A DNA stretch of 64,000 bases, taken from contig NZ_AZFV01000009.1 in assembly GCF_001435815.1 (NCBI RefSeq), forward strand, positions 1 through 64,000, written 5' to 3'. The position numbers were made by a program, and so were the translations under genes. Under the pieces are notes generated by a model that was not told the origin of the DNA, did no database searches, and was given only the letters and a program-made list of their open reading frames with translations. The DNA is from Companilactobacillus nantensis DSM 16982 (GTDB taxonomy: Bacteria > Bacillota > Bacilli > Lactobacillales > Lactobacillaceae). The first letter of the stretch is position 1; each line of letters opens with the position of its first letter. Below, piece after piece: positions 43,411-52,416 of this stretch.

Positions 43411-44421
43411 TCAATGAATTGAATTTACTATTGCTTTGAAAAGTGCTATTAGATCTTTTACTAAAGAATAATAGCCATCTATGTTGGAAAGAAGATTTAT
43501 TAAAAGTACTAGTTTGATTAATAAAGAATTATTAAAGGTGGCGTTCGTTTTATGAGGAGTATAAGAATCTTCATTCGCTTTTTCATTATTAGAATCCTTA
43601 CTTTGGGTATTGGATTCTATACTATCCAACCTTTCCTTAATCATTTTCAGTTCCTCGGAAAATTGAACTGGATCTATGACACTTTCAATTTGATCAGTAT
43701 ATTGATCTTTATCATCACTATCAATATAAGAATCAGAAAATTCTTTTTGAACGCTATCATATGCCTCGTTGAGTTTATTAAATGAACTAGTTGGCATATC
43801 AGATAGTGTATTGAATGATGACTGTAGATCTACTGACAATCTAAAATCTAATTTTGATAAAGATTTATATGTACCTTTTATTGATGCATTCATCCAAGAA
43901 GGATTAAAAGCAGATTTTGGAATAGAAACGGAAGCATTGAGCACGGATTTAGGAACTAAACTTGCAGCGGATAAAGCTGCTTTAGAACCTAATCCCATAG
44001 CAGCCAAAGATTGTTTAGAAAATGTATTTTGAATATCAAATGGTGATTTAGGAACTAAACTTGCAGCGGATAGAGCTGCTTTAGAACCTAATCCCATAGC
44101 AGCCAAAGATTGTTTAGAAAATGTATTTTGAATATCAAATGGTGATTTAGGAACTAAACTTGCAGCGGATAGAGTTGCCTTAGAACCTAATCCCATAGCA
44201 GCCAAAGATTGTTTAGAAAATGTATTTTGAATATCAAATGGTGATTTAGGAACTAAACTTGCAGCGGATAGAGTTGCCTTAGAACCTAATCCCATAGCGA
44301 CTAAGGATTGCTTAGAAAATAAATTTTCATTGATACGAAATGGTTTGGAGATTGATGGAATAATATCTAAAACGAAATTGGACGTATTATTCTTTCTTTT
44401 GTACTTGTAATTATCCCCCAT
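43411..44421 (-). CDS. Repeat-containing membrane moron protein
   Basis: The 336-residue protein is encoded against the direction of the early genes. Residues about 35-165 hold four near-identical 33-residue repeats (core SKQSLAAMGLGSKA, then LSAASLVPKSPFDIQN). A Ser/Lys-rich stretch, a coiled-coil-like segment (EELKMIKERLDSIES) and a C-terminal hydrophobic region (LLIKLVLLINLLSNI, LVKDLIALFKAIV) follow. GAGGTG precedes ATG 44421. I recognise no family. Own strand, repeats and position in an early-gene slot suggest a lysogen-expressed accessory factor, possibly in host or superinfection interference. Confidence 0.75.
   Translation of the reverse strand: MGDNYKYKRKNNTSNFVLDIIPSISKPFRINENLFSKQSLVAMGLGSKATLSAASLVPKSPFDIQNTFSKQSLAAMGLGSKATLSAASLVPKSPFDIQNTFSKQSLAAMGLGSKAALSAASLVPKSPFDIQNTFSKQSLAAMGLGSKAALSAASLVPKSVLNASVSIPKSAFNPSWMNASIKGTYKSLSKLDFRLSVDLQSSFNTLSDMPTSSFNKLNEAYDSVQKEFSDSYIDSDDKDQYTDQIESVIDPVQFSEELKMIKERLDSIESNTQSKDSNNEKANEDSYTPHKTNATFNNSLLIKLVLLINLLSNIDGYYSLVKDLIALFKAIVNSIH
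43943..44334 (-). repeat. In-frame tandem repeats of 99 bp
   Basis: The block GGTGATTTAGGAACTAAAC recurs at 44042, 44141 and 44240, exactly 99 bp apart, with a partial unit to the left. Units are almost identical at DNA level, which implies recent duplication or homogenisation. All lie inside the 43411 gene. Confidence 0.92.
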
Positions 44422-44469
44422 AATAAATTTCACCTCTCATATTAAAAGTATATCAAAGGAGCCATTATA

Positions 44470-44586
44470 TTGAGCAATAATATTCGCGTTAAAACAGATG
44501 ATGAATACAGTCCGATTGGTGACATGGAGCCATACGATCAATATTCAGACGACAAATTAACAGGGGATGAACCACATGATTATTAA
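44470..44586 (+). CDS. 38-residue acidic peptide
   Basis: TTG start with AAAGGAG eight bases upstream. The product is a 38-residue acidic, Asp/Tyr-rich peptide (DDEYSPIGDMEPYDQYSDD). It overlaps the next gene by 11 bp. Small early phage gene of unknown role. Confidence 0.5.
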   Translation: MSNNIRVKTDDEYSPIGDMEPYDQYSDDKLTGDEPHDY

Positions 44587-44833
44587 CAAAGACGTAGTGG
44601 CAATCGATGAATCACTTAATCATCATGCACGAGTTTGTAAAGAAATTGGTCGAACTGATGAACAGATTGAATCATATAAGGCAGACCAATATCTGAATAA
44701 GTTGCAGGGAATTGATTACGAACCGTTACAACATTCTATTAATCGATTAAAGAAGCATCGTGTGGAACTTGAGAATGACAAACAGCATGCTGAAACGGAT
44801 ATTTACAACAGATTTGAGCATTACTATTCCTAA
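44576..44833 (+). CDS. Small phage protein, helical
   Basis: This 85-residue charged protein is mainly helical (YLNKLQGIDYEPLQHSINRLKKHRVELENDKQHAETDIYNRF, spread over the C-terminal half). ATG 44576 has AGGGG nine bases upstream; an ATG three codons earlier is too close to that site. It lies in a run of small early genes. No family recognised. Confidence 0.68.
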   Translation: MIINKDVVAIDESLNHHARVCKEIGRTDEQIESYKADQYLNKLQGIDYEPLQHSINRLKKHRVELENDKQHAETDIYNRFEHYYS

Positions 44834-44847
44834 ATAGAGGTGAAAGT

Positions 44848-45024
44848 ATGAATCAGGAAACACATTTCCAAATAGAAAGGTTTCAAGATATTTGTATTCA
44901 ATATGGCTATCAGCAAACCATGTGTGAACTGAAAAAAGATCTTAATACTAAAGCTCTTTTATATTCAGCGAGAGTTATGAATACAGAAAAAAAGTCGCTC
45001 TCAACGGCAATTGAGGACGACTAG
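44848..45024 (+). CDS. 58-residue small phage protein
   Basis: ATG with AGAGGTGA upstream opens a 58-codon frame rich in Gln, Lys and Glu with a helical middle (CELKKDLNTKALLYSARV). It fits the gene run and spacing, but no family is recognised. Confidence 0.6.
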   Translation: MNQETHFQIERFQDICIQYGYQQTMCELKKDLNTKALLYSARVMNTEKKSLSTAIEDD

Positions 45025-45071
45025 AAATAAAAATATTTAACAATAAAAGTATATCACGAAAGAGGTAGCTC

Positions 45072-45977
45072 ATGGCTAATGAAATAGTACTTCAAGATTT
45101 CAATGTTAATTTTACACCCACTAAAATCACAATTAACAACGAAGAAGGATTGAAGAAAGAACTAGAGGTAATTTCTAATAAATATAAAAATTTGATTGTT
45201 ACTGAGGACAATCTCAAAAGCGTCAAATCCACTAGAGCTAAGTTGAACTCTTTGAATAAAGGATTAGATGACAAGCGAAAAGAAATCAAGTCTAGTTACA
45301 ACGAGCCTCTGACTGAATTTGAGGATAAGGTAAAAGGTTTTAGGGATATTATCAATCAGTCATTAATTCCCATTGATAAAGGAATCAAGATTTTAGAAGA
45401 GTCACAACGTGAGGAACGGTTAAATCATGTTGAGGAACTAATCAATAATATGGCTCCAGAATATGGTGTTGATCCTGAAGCAATCCAAATTGAAAAGTCT
45501 TGGACTAATAAGACAATGACCGATATCAAACTAACCAAGATACTTGCTGATGGATTCAATACTTTAAAACGTCAAAAGGATCTGTTCGAAACTAATAAGC
45601 AATTGGTTATCGAACATTGCAAATATGTTGGGATTGAATCAGAAGGATGGGTCGGCCAATTGTCTGATGATTACAACGCAACCGAAGTAATTAAGGCAAT
45701 TGATCAATTTATTGAAGATAAGAAACAAAAAGAAATCAAAGAACAAAATCGTATTGAATCTGAACAAGCAATCAAAGAAGCAACACAACAAAATGTTGGT
45801 AATACTACCGTTGATACTGAAACGGGCGAAGTGATTGATAAGTCACCAACAGAATACACGGTAACTGTTCAACTTGTCGGTAGTAAGTTTGACATTATTC
45901 AAGCTGTTCAAAAAATCAATGGTTTTGATAATGTGACAAATAATATTATCAATCCACTAAGTTCATGGGAGGGTTAG
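45072..45977 (+). CDS. DUF1351 phage protein
   Basis: The 301-residue protein matches the DUF1351 pattern: an N-terminal strand, a long coiled coil (VTEDNLKSVKSTRAKLNSLNKGLDDKRKEIKSSYNEPL, spread over residues 45-85), a second helical region and a C-terminal VTVQLVGSKFDIIQAVQKI domain. In Firmicute phages it usually precedes a single-strand annealing protein, as here, so a role in recombination or replication is likely. AGAGGTAGC precedes the ATG. Confidence 0.85.
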   Translation: MANEIVLQDFNVNFTPTKITINNEEGLKKELEVISNKYKNLIVTEDNLKSVKSTRAKLNSLNKGLDDKRKEIKSSYNEPLTEFEDKVKGFRDIINQSLIPIDKGIKILEESQREERLNHVEELINNMAPEYGVDPEAIQIEKSWTNKTMTDIKLTKILADGFNTLKRQKDLFETNKQLVIEHCKYVGIESEGWVGQLSDDYNATEVIKAIDQFIEDKKQKEIKEQNRIESEQAIKEATQQNVGNTTVDTETGEVIDKSPTEYTVTVQLVGSKFDIIQAVQKINGFDNVTNNIINPLSSWEG

Positions 45978-45979
45978 CA

Positions 45980-46771
45980 ATGGTTGAGACTAAAACAGCA
46001 ACAACTACATTGGTTCAAGAACTGACAAAGATTCAAAAAGAGTTAGACAAGATTGAAAAAGATGGTAAGAACAACCGTCAAGGTTTTGATTACGTCAGTG
46101 AATCACAAGTTAAGTCTAAGTTGCAGAATAAGTTAGCTGATCATGGAATTATGATTATCCCTCATTATGAAATTTTGAATACTTGGAATAGCCAAACTAA
46201 TAAGGGAAATACTATGAACTATGTATCAGTCATGGGTACTTTCAAGCTAACTAATGGCTCTGAAGAATTTATTGGAAGCATGCCAGGTATTGGAATGGAT
46301 TCCGGTGATAAAGCTATCTACAAGGCTGAGACAGGAGCTCAAAAAAATTTTCTAATGCAGTTGTTCTTAATGTCTACTGGTGATGATCCAGAGAATGACA
46401 GCAATAACAATTGGAATCCTCAACAGCAATATCAATCTAATGATTACAACCAAGCTCCATTCAATGGATATTATCCAACTAACGAGCAATACAACAATCA
46501 ACCTCCAATGTATGGAAACAACAATTATTCAGCACCTAAGCCCTCAAGAATGGCGAATGAAGCTAAAAAAGGCTTGCTGAATCAATTACTAGATAGATTA
46601 TCGAAGCTTAATCAGACTGATAGAAATACTTCAACTCAAATGTTACGTAGTCATTTTCCAAAAGTTAATTTTGATCAGCTACCGGATTCAAGCGCTGACA
46701 ATATGATTACTTTTATGAATCAACAAATTGAATCTACAGAAAAAGCACTCAAACAGATGGGTGCCTTCTAG
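45980..46771 (+). CDS. ERF-family single-strand annealing recombinase
   Basis: The 263-residue protein carries the ERF domain in its first 140 residues: ELTKIQKELDKIEKDGKNNRQGFDYVSESQVKSKL and the later GIGMDSGDKAIYKAETGAQKNFLMQLFLMSTGDDPE are typical, spread over the domain. The C-terminal region is Asn/Gln/Tyr-rich and flexible. ERF proteins anneal complementary strands in phage recombination. GGAGGG precedes ATG 45980. The gene nearly abuts the DUF1351 gene. Confidence 0.92.
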   Translation: MVETKTATTTLVQELTKIQKELDKIEKDGKNNRQGFDYVSESQVKSKLQNKLADHGIMIIPHYEILNTWNSQTNKGNTMNYVSVMGTFKLTNGSEEFIGSMPGIGMDSGDKAIYKAETGAQKNFLMQLFLMSTGDDPENDSNNNWNPQQQYQSNDYNQAPFNGYYPTNEQYNNQPPMYGNNNYSAPKPSRMANEAKKGLLNQLLDRLSKLNQTDRNTSTQMLRSHFPKVNFDQLPDSSADNMITFMNQQIESTEKALKQMGAF

Positions 46772-46779
46772 GCAGAATT

Positions 46780-47436
46780 ATGAAATTCTTTGCAAAAGTA
46801 AAAAATATTCAAGGTAAAAATATTACTTTGGAAATGAATGATGAATTTAATACTTTGAAGGTTCAAAAATTAGCTAATGGTAAGCAACCAGTGATTGAAC
46901 TTGAACTATCAGACAATCGATATATTTCAATTGATCAGCGTAGCAAAATTTATGCGTTGATTGGTGAAATAAGTGAATGGTCAGGGTACATGGTTGAAAA
47001 GGAAGCTCCTGGAGTTATGAAATGGCAGTATCTTACTGAAACCGGTAGGGATTACTTCAGTTTATCTAACTGTACTATGACTCAGGCTAATTCATATCTT
47101 AGTTGGTTACTAGATTTCTGCTTTGATAATGACGTTCCATTTACCACTAAGACCTGGGATATGCTTCCGAACGATTATGCGATGCAGTTAAGATGTTTGG
47201 AACATCATAAGTGCTGTATCTGTGGTCGACATGCTGACATTGCCCATGTTGAAACGGTTGGTATGGGTAGAAACAGGAAACATATCAATCACAGTAAATA
47301 TTATTTCATGGCTTTGTGTCGAGTGCATCACATTGAACAACACAAGATTGGAATCATGTCATTCCTTCAAAAGTACCATATTAAACCCGTTAAATTGGAT
47401 GATGAAGATCGTAAGAGATTGAGGATTGGAGGTTAA
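46780..47436 (+). CDS. Putative HNH nuclease (recombination module)
   Basis: The 218-residue protein has a C-terminal HNH-like fold with knuckles CCICGR and CRVHH, and conserved histidines in ADIAHVETVGMGRNRKHINH and HIEQHKIG. This pattern is that of phage HNHc_6 proteins encoded next to annealing recombinases. The N-terminal half is beta-rich. It starts nine bases after the ERF stop. Confidence 0.88.
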   Translation: MKFFAKVKNIQGKNITLEMNDEFNTLKVQKLANGKQPVIELELSDNRYISIDQRSKIYALIGEISEWSGYMVEKEAPGVMKWQYLTETGRDYFSLSNCTMTQANSYLSWLLDFCFDNDVPFTTKTWDMLPNDYAMQLRCLEHHKCCICGRHADIAHVETVGMGRNRKHINHSKYYFMALCRVHHIEQHKIGIMSFLQKYHIKPVKLDDEDRKRLRIGG

Positions 47437-47438
47437 TC

Positions 47439-48191
47439 ATGGCAATTGTAAGAGGGAAACGAAAAACTAATTTCACAATTATTGGCAATACTGGTTTAAA
47501 AGATAAGCGTTTATCACTTAAAGCTAAAGGACTACTAGCTTATATGCTTAGCTTGCCTGATGATTGGGTATTCTATGAAACTGAATTGATGGACCATAGC
47601 AAAGATGGTCGTGATGCTATTAGATCAGCATTAAAGGAATTAGAAAAATCCGGTTATCTAATAAGGCATCAAAAGAGAGAAGACAGTGGCAAGTTTGGTC
47701 AAAAAGAGTGGAGTGTATGGGATGAACCGACGACTGAAAACCCGACAACGGTTAACCAGATATCGGGAAATCCAACAGCGGATAATCCTACACTACAAAG
47801 TACTAATGAACCAATAACTAATAAACAAAATACTAATAATAAAAGTAATAGTCCAAAGTCTAAAAAGACTTATGGACCTGATGATTTAAATTTTAAAGCT
47901 GCTAGTTACTTAGCAATGAGAATCAAGGATAACAATCCTAATTTTAAGGAACCTAATCTTCAAAAATGGGCTAATACAATTCGATTAATGCACGAACGGG
48001 ATAACAGGTCGTATCAACAAATCAAAATGATGATTGATTGGTGTCAACAACATGATTTTTGGTCTGGGGTAATCCTATCACCTGATAAGTTGAGAATGAA
48101 ATATGATCAAATGTTTGTACAATTCAATAAGCGTAAAACTCGTAATAGTTTTAGTTCTGCAGGTGGGACAACTTATCCAGAAATATTTTAG
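47439..48191 (+). CDS. Phage replication initiator with winged helix (DnaD-like)
   Basis: The 250-residue protein has an N-terminal winged helix (FTIIGNTGLKDKRLSLKAKGLLAYMLSLPDDWVFYETEL ... KDGRDAIRSALKELEKSGYL) typical of phage replisome organisers. A polar Thr/Asn/Lys linker (residues 95-145) and a C-terminal helical domain follow. It is followed by a DnaC-like loader, the usual pairing. It lies three bases after the HNH gene, with GGAGG before the ATG. Confidence 0.87.
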   Translation: MAIVRGKRKTNFTIIGNTGLKDKRLSLKAKGLLAYMLSLPDDWVFYETELMDHSKDGRDAIRSALKELEKSGYLIRHQKREDSGKFGQKEWSVWDEPTTENPTTVNQISGNPTADNPTLQSTNEPITNKQNTNNKSNSPKSKKTYGPDDLNFKAASYLAMRIKDNNPNFKEPNLQKWANTIRLMHERDNRSYQQIKMMIDWCQQHDFWSGVILSPDKLRMKYDQMFVQFNKRKTRNSFSSAGGTTYPEIF

Positions 48192-48203
48192 GAGGTACCG
48201 ATT

Positions 48204-48962
48204 ATGGAACCTTTAAACCTCGATGGACCAATGAGACGGATTGCTGCTAAGCATGGAATTGACATTAACAAAATCGATATTGACCAGGTATTAAAACAAC
48301 GTGATCAACGAGAAGAATTAGAGGCTGTTAAGTTTACGAATATGAATAATCGAATTAAAAGAACTAGGTTATTCAACAGTTCATTAATCAGTGACGCTGA
48401 AGATTTACATCAATTCTTTAGCGACTTTGAAATAAGTGATGATGCTCAATCAATTGAGTTCAATAAGGCAACTGATATAGCTAATCGGATTATGTCCGGA
48501 GAAGTCGGTAATTACACCTTTGCTGGTAAGGCAGGCTCTGGTAAGACAATGCTGGCTGTTAGTATCCTGAATCAAATTATGAATTCTCAAACTAATCTAT
48601 CTTGTTACTTCGCTAGTTTCTCAATGTTATTGAACATGACATTAGTTGGAATCAAGGATTTTAGTATGAAACAAAAAGCTTGGGATGTTGAAGACTGTAT
48701 TAAGGCATGTGATGTTTTGGTACTTGATGATCTTGGCTCTGAGAGTGCTATGAAATCTGAAACTGATGAAGCCAGTAATCATACTCAGTCACTACTATTT
48801 AGATTGGCTGATTATCGTAAGAGCAAGGTAAATATTGTAACAACAAATAATTCTAGTAAAGAATTGCAATCGATTTATAACCCTAAAATATACAGTCGAT
48901 TAATTGCGAAGAAATCAAATAATGCGATTAGATTCGATAGTAAGGACATGAGAAATATATGA
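48204..48962 (+). CDS. DnaC/DnaI-like helicase loader ATPase
   Basis: The 252-residue AAA+ protein has Walker A GKAGSGKT and Walker B VLVLDDLG, with sensor region VNIVTTNNSS. The N-terminal part is helical. It should load the host replicative helicase at the phage origin. AGGAGGT precedes the ATG; the stop overlaps the next start by four bases. Confidence 0.94.
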   Translation: MEPLNLDGPMRRIAAKHGIDINKIDIDQVLKQRDQREELEAVKFTNMNNRIKRTRLFNSSLISDAEDLHQFFSDFEISDDAQSIEFNKATDIANRIMSGEVGNYTFAGKAGSGKTMLAVSILNQIMNSQTNLSCYFASFSMLLNMTLVGIKDFSMKQKAWDVEDCIKACDVLVLDDLGSESAMKSETDEASNHTQSLLFRLADYRKSKVNIVTTNNSSKELQSIYNPKIYSRLIAKKSNNAIRFDSKDMRNI

Positions 48963-49264
48963 AAAGAATAGATGAGGTTATGACTTTAGATAAAAGTGAA
49001 TTTGGATTTGAACCAGATGGTTTTGATATTGCTAGAAGGGATGTGACCACTATTAGTAACTTGATTGATCATATTCACGCAGAATCCAAAAAAGCATACG
49101 AATTAATGAGAGTGCTTAAAGAAAATAATCAAGTATATACAGGAAATGCAGATGTTCTTGATCAGATAGCTATGATTACTTTAACGTCAAGTGATGCTCA
49201 TGATTTTTTACTGGATGATAAAAAGTCATTGGGGATTTTAGATACTAGGAGTTATGAAGAATGA
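48959..49264 (+). CDS. Hypothetical early phage protein
   Basis: This 101-residue acidic, mostly helical protein (ISNLIDHIHAESKKAYELMRVLKENNQVY) starts in an ATGA overlap with the loader gene and ends in another ATGA overlap. Translational coupling supports it. No family is recognised. Confidence 0.72.
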   Translation: MKRIDEVMTLDKSEFGFEPDGFDIARRDVTTISNLIDHIHAESKKAYELMRVLKENNQVYTGNADVLDQIAMITLTSSDAHDFLLDDKKSLGILDTRSYEE

Positions 49265-49425
49265 AAAATATTGATAAAAAAATAACCAGTCCGATAAAGG
49301 ACTGGAAAAATATAGTGATTGTGAATAAGAGTTTAGAACCCATTGCGGTAATCGATAGTGATCAAGTCATATTGAAGGATGGTTATGACTTTAAAATTAA
49401 TGTAGGAGTTCAGGATTTAACCTAG
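49261..49425 (+). CDS. 54-residue hypothetical phage protein
   Basis: ATG overlaps the previous stop. The product is a 54-residue beta-rich protein (VIVNKSLEPIAVIDSDQVILKDG). Its end overlaps the convergent DUF3892 gene by nine bases. Confidence 0.6.
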   Translation: MKNIDKKITSPIKDWKNIVIVNKSLEPIAVIDSDQVILKDGYDFKINVGVQDLT

Positions 49426-49623
49426 ATTATTGTTTATTGATGAATCGGGTTTAGAAACTGGTGTGGGGATATTATGAATCTTTTTAACAGAGTAGTTTGG
49501 ATAGTTGCCTTTATTGATTTCGTTTACAAATTGTTGTCTCGACATATCCGTTCCCTTGTAGTTATCGTGAAAGCTATTATTTCTACCTGAATCTGATTCT
49601 GAAGTTACTTTAATTCTTGCCAT
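49417..49623 (-). CDS. DUF3892 protein
   Basis: This 68-residue protein begins MARIKVTSE and has a GTDMSRQQFVNEINKGN turn, both typical of the small DUF3892 family found widely in bacteria and phages. AAGGAG precedes the ATG. It is on the reverse strand within the early module. Function unknown. Confidence 0.75.
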   Translation of the reverse strand: MARIKVTSESDSGRNNSFHDNYKGTDMSRQQFVNEINKGNYPNYSVKKIHNIPTPVSKPDSSINNNLG

Positions 49624-49750
49624 TATTCTGGCTCCTTATAATTTATTTTGAATAACGCGATTAAGAAGTAATCATGGGGAGGATAAACAAAAACGTGTAT
49701 TCAATACAAATATTCTAGTAAAAGAATTACAGCATGTCAATATACTGTAC

Positions 49751-49764
49751 AGAACAAAAGTTCT
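49751..49764 (+). promoter_or_regulatory. LexA/DinR-like box
   Basis: AGAACAAAAGTTCT is a perfect 5-bp inverted repeat with the GAAC-N4-GTTC core of Gram-positive SOS boxes. It lies 20 bp before the next XRE gene, just after a TATACT (49741-49746) that could be a -10. Confidence 0.5.
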
Positions 49765-49784
49765 TATACAAGATGGAGTGTGAA

Positions 49785-49988
49785 ATGTACAAAAATAACT
49801 TAAAAAAAATACTTAAATCTAAAAATATTAGTCAAAGTGAGCTGTCGCGGATTGCAGATATTCCTCGAACTAATATTGTGGCTATTATAAATGGTAAGAT
49901 AAAAAATCCAACCATTGGACTGATGATTAAAATTTCCGATGCACTGAAAATTAGTTTAGACGAATTTAGAGGTGATAAGGATGATTAA
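49785..49988 (+). CDS. Small XRE regulator
   Basis: The 67-residue protein is a bare helix-turn-helix domain ([37 protein letters not shown]). ATG 49785 has GGAG six bases upstream. It overlaps the ssb start by eight bases. An SOS-box-like palindrome lies just upstream, so damage-linked expression is possible. Confidence 0.8.
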   Translation: MYKNNLKKILKSKNISQSELSRIADIPRTNIVAIINGKIKNPTIGLMIKISDALKISLDEFRGDKDD

Positions 49989-50517
49989 TCGAGTGATTTT
50001 GGTCGGACGTTTAACTAGAGACCCAGAACTGAGATATACATCTAATGGCGCAGCGGTCGCAAGTTTTACCGTAGCTGTGAATAGACAGTTTACCAATTCC
50101 AATGGTGATAGAGACGCTGATTTCATTAGATGTGTAGTTTGGCGTAAAGCAGCAGAAAATTTTGCAAATTTCACTCATAAAGGTTCCTTAGTCGGAATTG
50201 ACGGACGTATTCAAACAAGTTCTTATGACAATCAACAAGGCCAACGGGTATACAGAACTGATATCATGGTAGAAAACTTTTCATTGCTTGAAACTAAGGC
50301 GGAAAACGAACGTCACAATTCTGATAATGGATATAACAATCAAAGCTCATCTTCAAATTACAATCAGAATTCAAATAATTATAACAATTCAAATAATTCA
50401 AATAACCAAAATCAATATGGTAACAATCAATCAAATAATTCTAATAACAATTCCAGTGATCCATTCCATGGTAATTCCAGTGGAGTACATATTAGTGATG
50501 ATGATTTGCCATTTTAA
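49981..50517 (+). CDS. ssb: Single-stranded DNA-binding protein
   Basis: The 178-residue phage SSB has an N-terminal OB fold ([32 protein letters not shown], then [13 protein letters not shown]) and a long Asn/Gln/Ser-rich linker. It ends in the conserved acidic tip DDDLPF that recruits repair and replication partners. AGGTG precedes ATG 49981. Confidence 0.97.
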   Translation: MINRVILVGRLTRDPELRYTSNGAAVASFTVAVNRQFTNSNGDRDADFIRCVVWRKAAENFANFTHKGSLVGIDGRIQTSSYDNQQGQRVYRTDIMVENFSLLETKAENERHNSDNGYNNQSSSSNYNQNSNNYNNSNNSNNQNQYGNNQSNNSNNNSSDPFHGNSSGVHISDDDLPF

Positions 50518-50531
50518 TAAAGGAGTAGCTT

Positions 50532-50999
50532 ATGAGTAAAGATAAACAATTAATAAATTTCAATCTATCAGAAATTGCAGAAGGCGCCGTACAAGCCAAA
50601 TTTGCCAAAGAGGTGCAAAGAGTGTGCGAAAACATTCTTGATTTGAATACAGATGCAAGCAAGAAACGTAAAATCACTCTCACTTTGACGTATGTACCTA
50701 ATGATCAAAGAAATTCAGTAGACGTTGGAGTTGAAGCTAAATCTACTTTGGCACCACAAGTTGGAACGTCGACAACCATGTTGCTTGGTAGAGATATGAA
50801 TACTGGATTTATTGCCGCTAATGAATTGAAGTCCAATGTACCAGGTCAAACTTATATTGATGTCGATGATGGTAAGGCTAAGACGGATATTGGTGAGTCG
50901 GTTGATGAAGTGGAATCAAAAGAAAAAGTTGCTGAAGAAAACATTGAAAATTCAGATAAAAAGCAAAACATTATTGATTTACAAAAAAATAAGGCATAG
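50532..50999 (+). CDS. Phage replication-terminator-like protein
   Basis: This 155-residue protein has a core (INFNLSEIAEGAVQAKFAKEVQRVCENILD then KRKITLTLTYVPNDQRNSVDVGVEAKSTLAP) that resembles proteins often labelled replication terminator protein in Firmicute phages. The evidence is pattern recognition only. The C-terminus is acidic and flexible. GGAG precedes the ATG; the gene follows ssb closely. Confidence 0.65.
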   Translation: MSKDKQLINFNLSEIAEGAVQAKFAKEVQRVCENILDLNTDASKKRKITLTLTYVPNDQRNSVDVGVEAKSTLAPQVGTSTTMLLGRDMNTGFIAANELKSNVPGQTYIDVDDGKAKTDIGESVDEVESKEKVAEENIENSDKKQNIIDLQKNKA

Positions 51000-51009
51000 G
51001 TAAACACAA

Positions 51010-51216
51010 ATGGATATGACAACTGAAACTATTGAAAAGATTCAAGAATTATCATTAGAAGCTGCAGGAGAAAAGATTCAAATCGTTGATGGTCAAAATT
51101 ATTATATAGACGGCGATGGAGATTTATGTTTGATTGTTCCCAAGGATTTATCAGATGAATCTATTGGGTTAAGAACATTAACAGGTTTAATTGCTTTAGT
51201 AAAAAAATATGGATGA
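51010..51216 (+). CDS. Hypothetical small phage protein
   Basis: This 68-residue acidic protein (VDGQNYYIDGDGDLCLIVPKDL) has AGGT upstream of ATG and an eight-base overlap with the next gene. No family recognised. Confidence 0.68.
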   Translation: MDMTTETIEKIQELSLEAAGEKIQIVDGQNYYIDGDGDLCLIVPKDLSDESIGLRTLTGLIALVKKYG

Positions 51217-51754
51217 ACGAAAAGCACAAAGGTTATTTATTAGAGTTGAAAGTCCTACACAGGTTAATGTATTTACAGCTTTAGACAGTTATGGTCGTAG
51301 AGAATGGCTGGCAAAATCAGACGCCTCTACACCTGATACAGTTTTTGGATATTTCATTGACGCAGAGCAGATGAATATAATGCTTCAATCACAATTTGTA
51401 CAAACAAATGATAGAAATATTATTTTAAAAGTCATTGGTAATTTGAAAGAGGAGAACGTTCGTAAGGCTAGTGATGATGGAGTTAGTCAATCAGTAACCG
51501 TTCAATCTGGTGTTGCTAATGTATCAGAAGTCAAGGTTCCTAATCCTGTTGAATTAGCACCATATAGGACATTTTTAGAGGTTGATCAACCGGTAAGTAA
51601 GTTTATCTTTAGAATGAGGGAAGGTATGCAGGGTGCAATTTTTGATGCAGATGGTGGTGCGTGGAAGATTGATGCTATGAATTCGATTAAAGAATATCTT
51701 GAAGATAAATTCAGTGATGAAATTGAATCTGGTCATGTTGTGGTGGTTGCATAA
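51209..51754 (+). CDS. Hypothetical phage protein
   Basis: This 181-residue soluble protein starts MDERKAQRLFIRVESPTQVNVFTALDSYGRREW and has a C-terminal MREGMQGAIFDADGGAWKIDAM segment. It overlaps the genes on both sides by a few bases, so it is part of one operon. I recognise no family. Confidence 0.72.
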   Translation: MDERKAQRLFIRVESPTQVNVFTALDSYGRREWLAKSDASTPDTVFGYFIDAEQMNIMLQSQFVQTNDRNIILKVIGNLKEENVRKASDDGVSQSVTVQSGVANVSEVKVPNPVELAPYRTFLEVDQPVSKFIFRMREGMQGAIFDADGGAWKIDAMNSIKEYLEDKFSDEIESGHVVVVA

Positions 51755-51888
51755 TGAATAGTAATCAAAAGGAAGCAGTAATTGAGTATTTTGAGAATTA
51801 TTCATTGATTGAGGATTCTGATGAAAGAAGAGAAGATGCTGAAATTGCAGCGGATGATATCGATAGTATCTTATCAGAATATAACTAA
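51754..51888 (+). CDS. 44-residue acidic phage protein
   Basis: The ATG overlaps the end of the previous gene, with GGTGG upstream. The product is a 44-residue strongly acidic helical protein (DSDERREDAEIAADDIDSIL). Too small to classify; a DNA-mimic or partner role would be speculation. Confidence 0.55.
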   Translation: MNSNQKEAVIEYFENYSLIEDSDERREDAEIAADDIDSILSEYN

Positions 51889-51900
51889 GGGGTGATTAGT

Positions 51901-52416
51901 TTGGAAGTAATAGATTTAAGTGATGAAACAATTGATAAACTAGCAAATACTTTGATTGGAAAACGTAAAAAAATAACTTTACTTAAATCTCAAAAGGAAC
52001 TGAGAAATATAAAATTATTGTTAGAACAGTATAGATATCTTGAGAATCATACTGAATTACCATTACCAGACTTCAAGAGTGAAATTCCCAACTCTTATAA
52101 AGAGCATTTGCCAGCTGATGAATTATCAATTCAATCTATGCTAGGCTATAGAGCCAGATCAAAAGAGATGATGATTCTATTTAAGGAAATATTAAAACGG
52201 TACAAAGGAATTTGTGATCACGGCGATGAAGAACAAAAACGTAGATACGGAGTGGTCGATGGGTATTATTTATCTAGAGATTTTCTTAATAAGAACAAAT
52301 TGGCAAAAAAATATCACTGTGATCCAAAAACAATCGATAGAGATATGAAAAAAGCTATTAGTGAATTGAGTGTAATGACATTTGGATTAGATGGAATTAA
52401 CGATATGTCCAAATGA
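51901..52416 (+). CDS. ArpU-like late transcription regulator
   Basis: This 171-residue protein at the end of the early operon has a helical body and a C-terminal DNA-binding-like segment (NKLAKKYHCDPKTIDRDMKKAISELSVMTFG), a layout shared with ArpU/RinA-type activators of phage late genes. TTG 51901 has AGGGGTGA upstream; a GTG nine bases earlier lies within that site. It sits just before the late-gene block, which supports the call. Confidence 0.75.
   Translation: MEVIDLSDETIDKLANTLIGKRKKITLLKSQKELRNIKLLLEQYRYLENHTELPLPDFKSEIPNSYKEHLPADELSIQSMLGYRARSKEMMILFKEILKRYKGICDHGDEEQKRRYGVVDGYYLSRDFLNKNKLAKKYHCDPKTIDRDMKKAISELSVMTFGLDGINDMSK

Noticed and set aside
43943-44334. CRISPR-like array
   Set aside because: The units are contiguous in-frame coding repeats of 99 bp without spacers.
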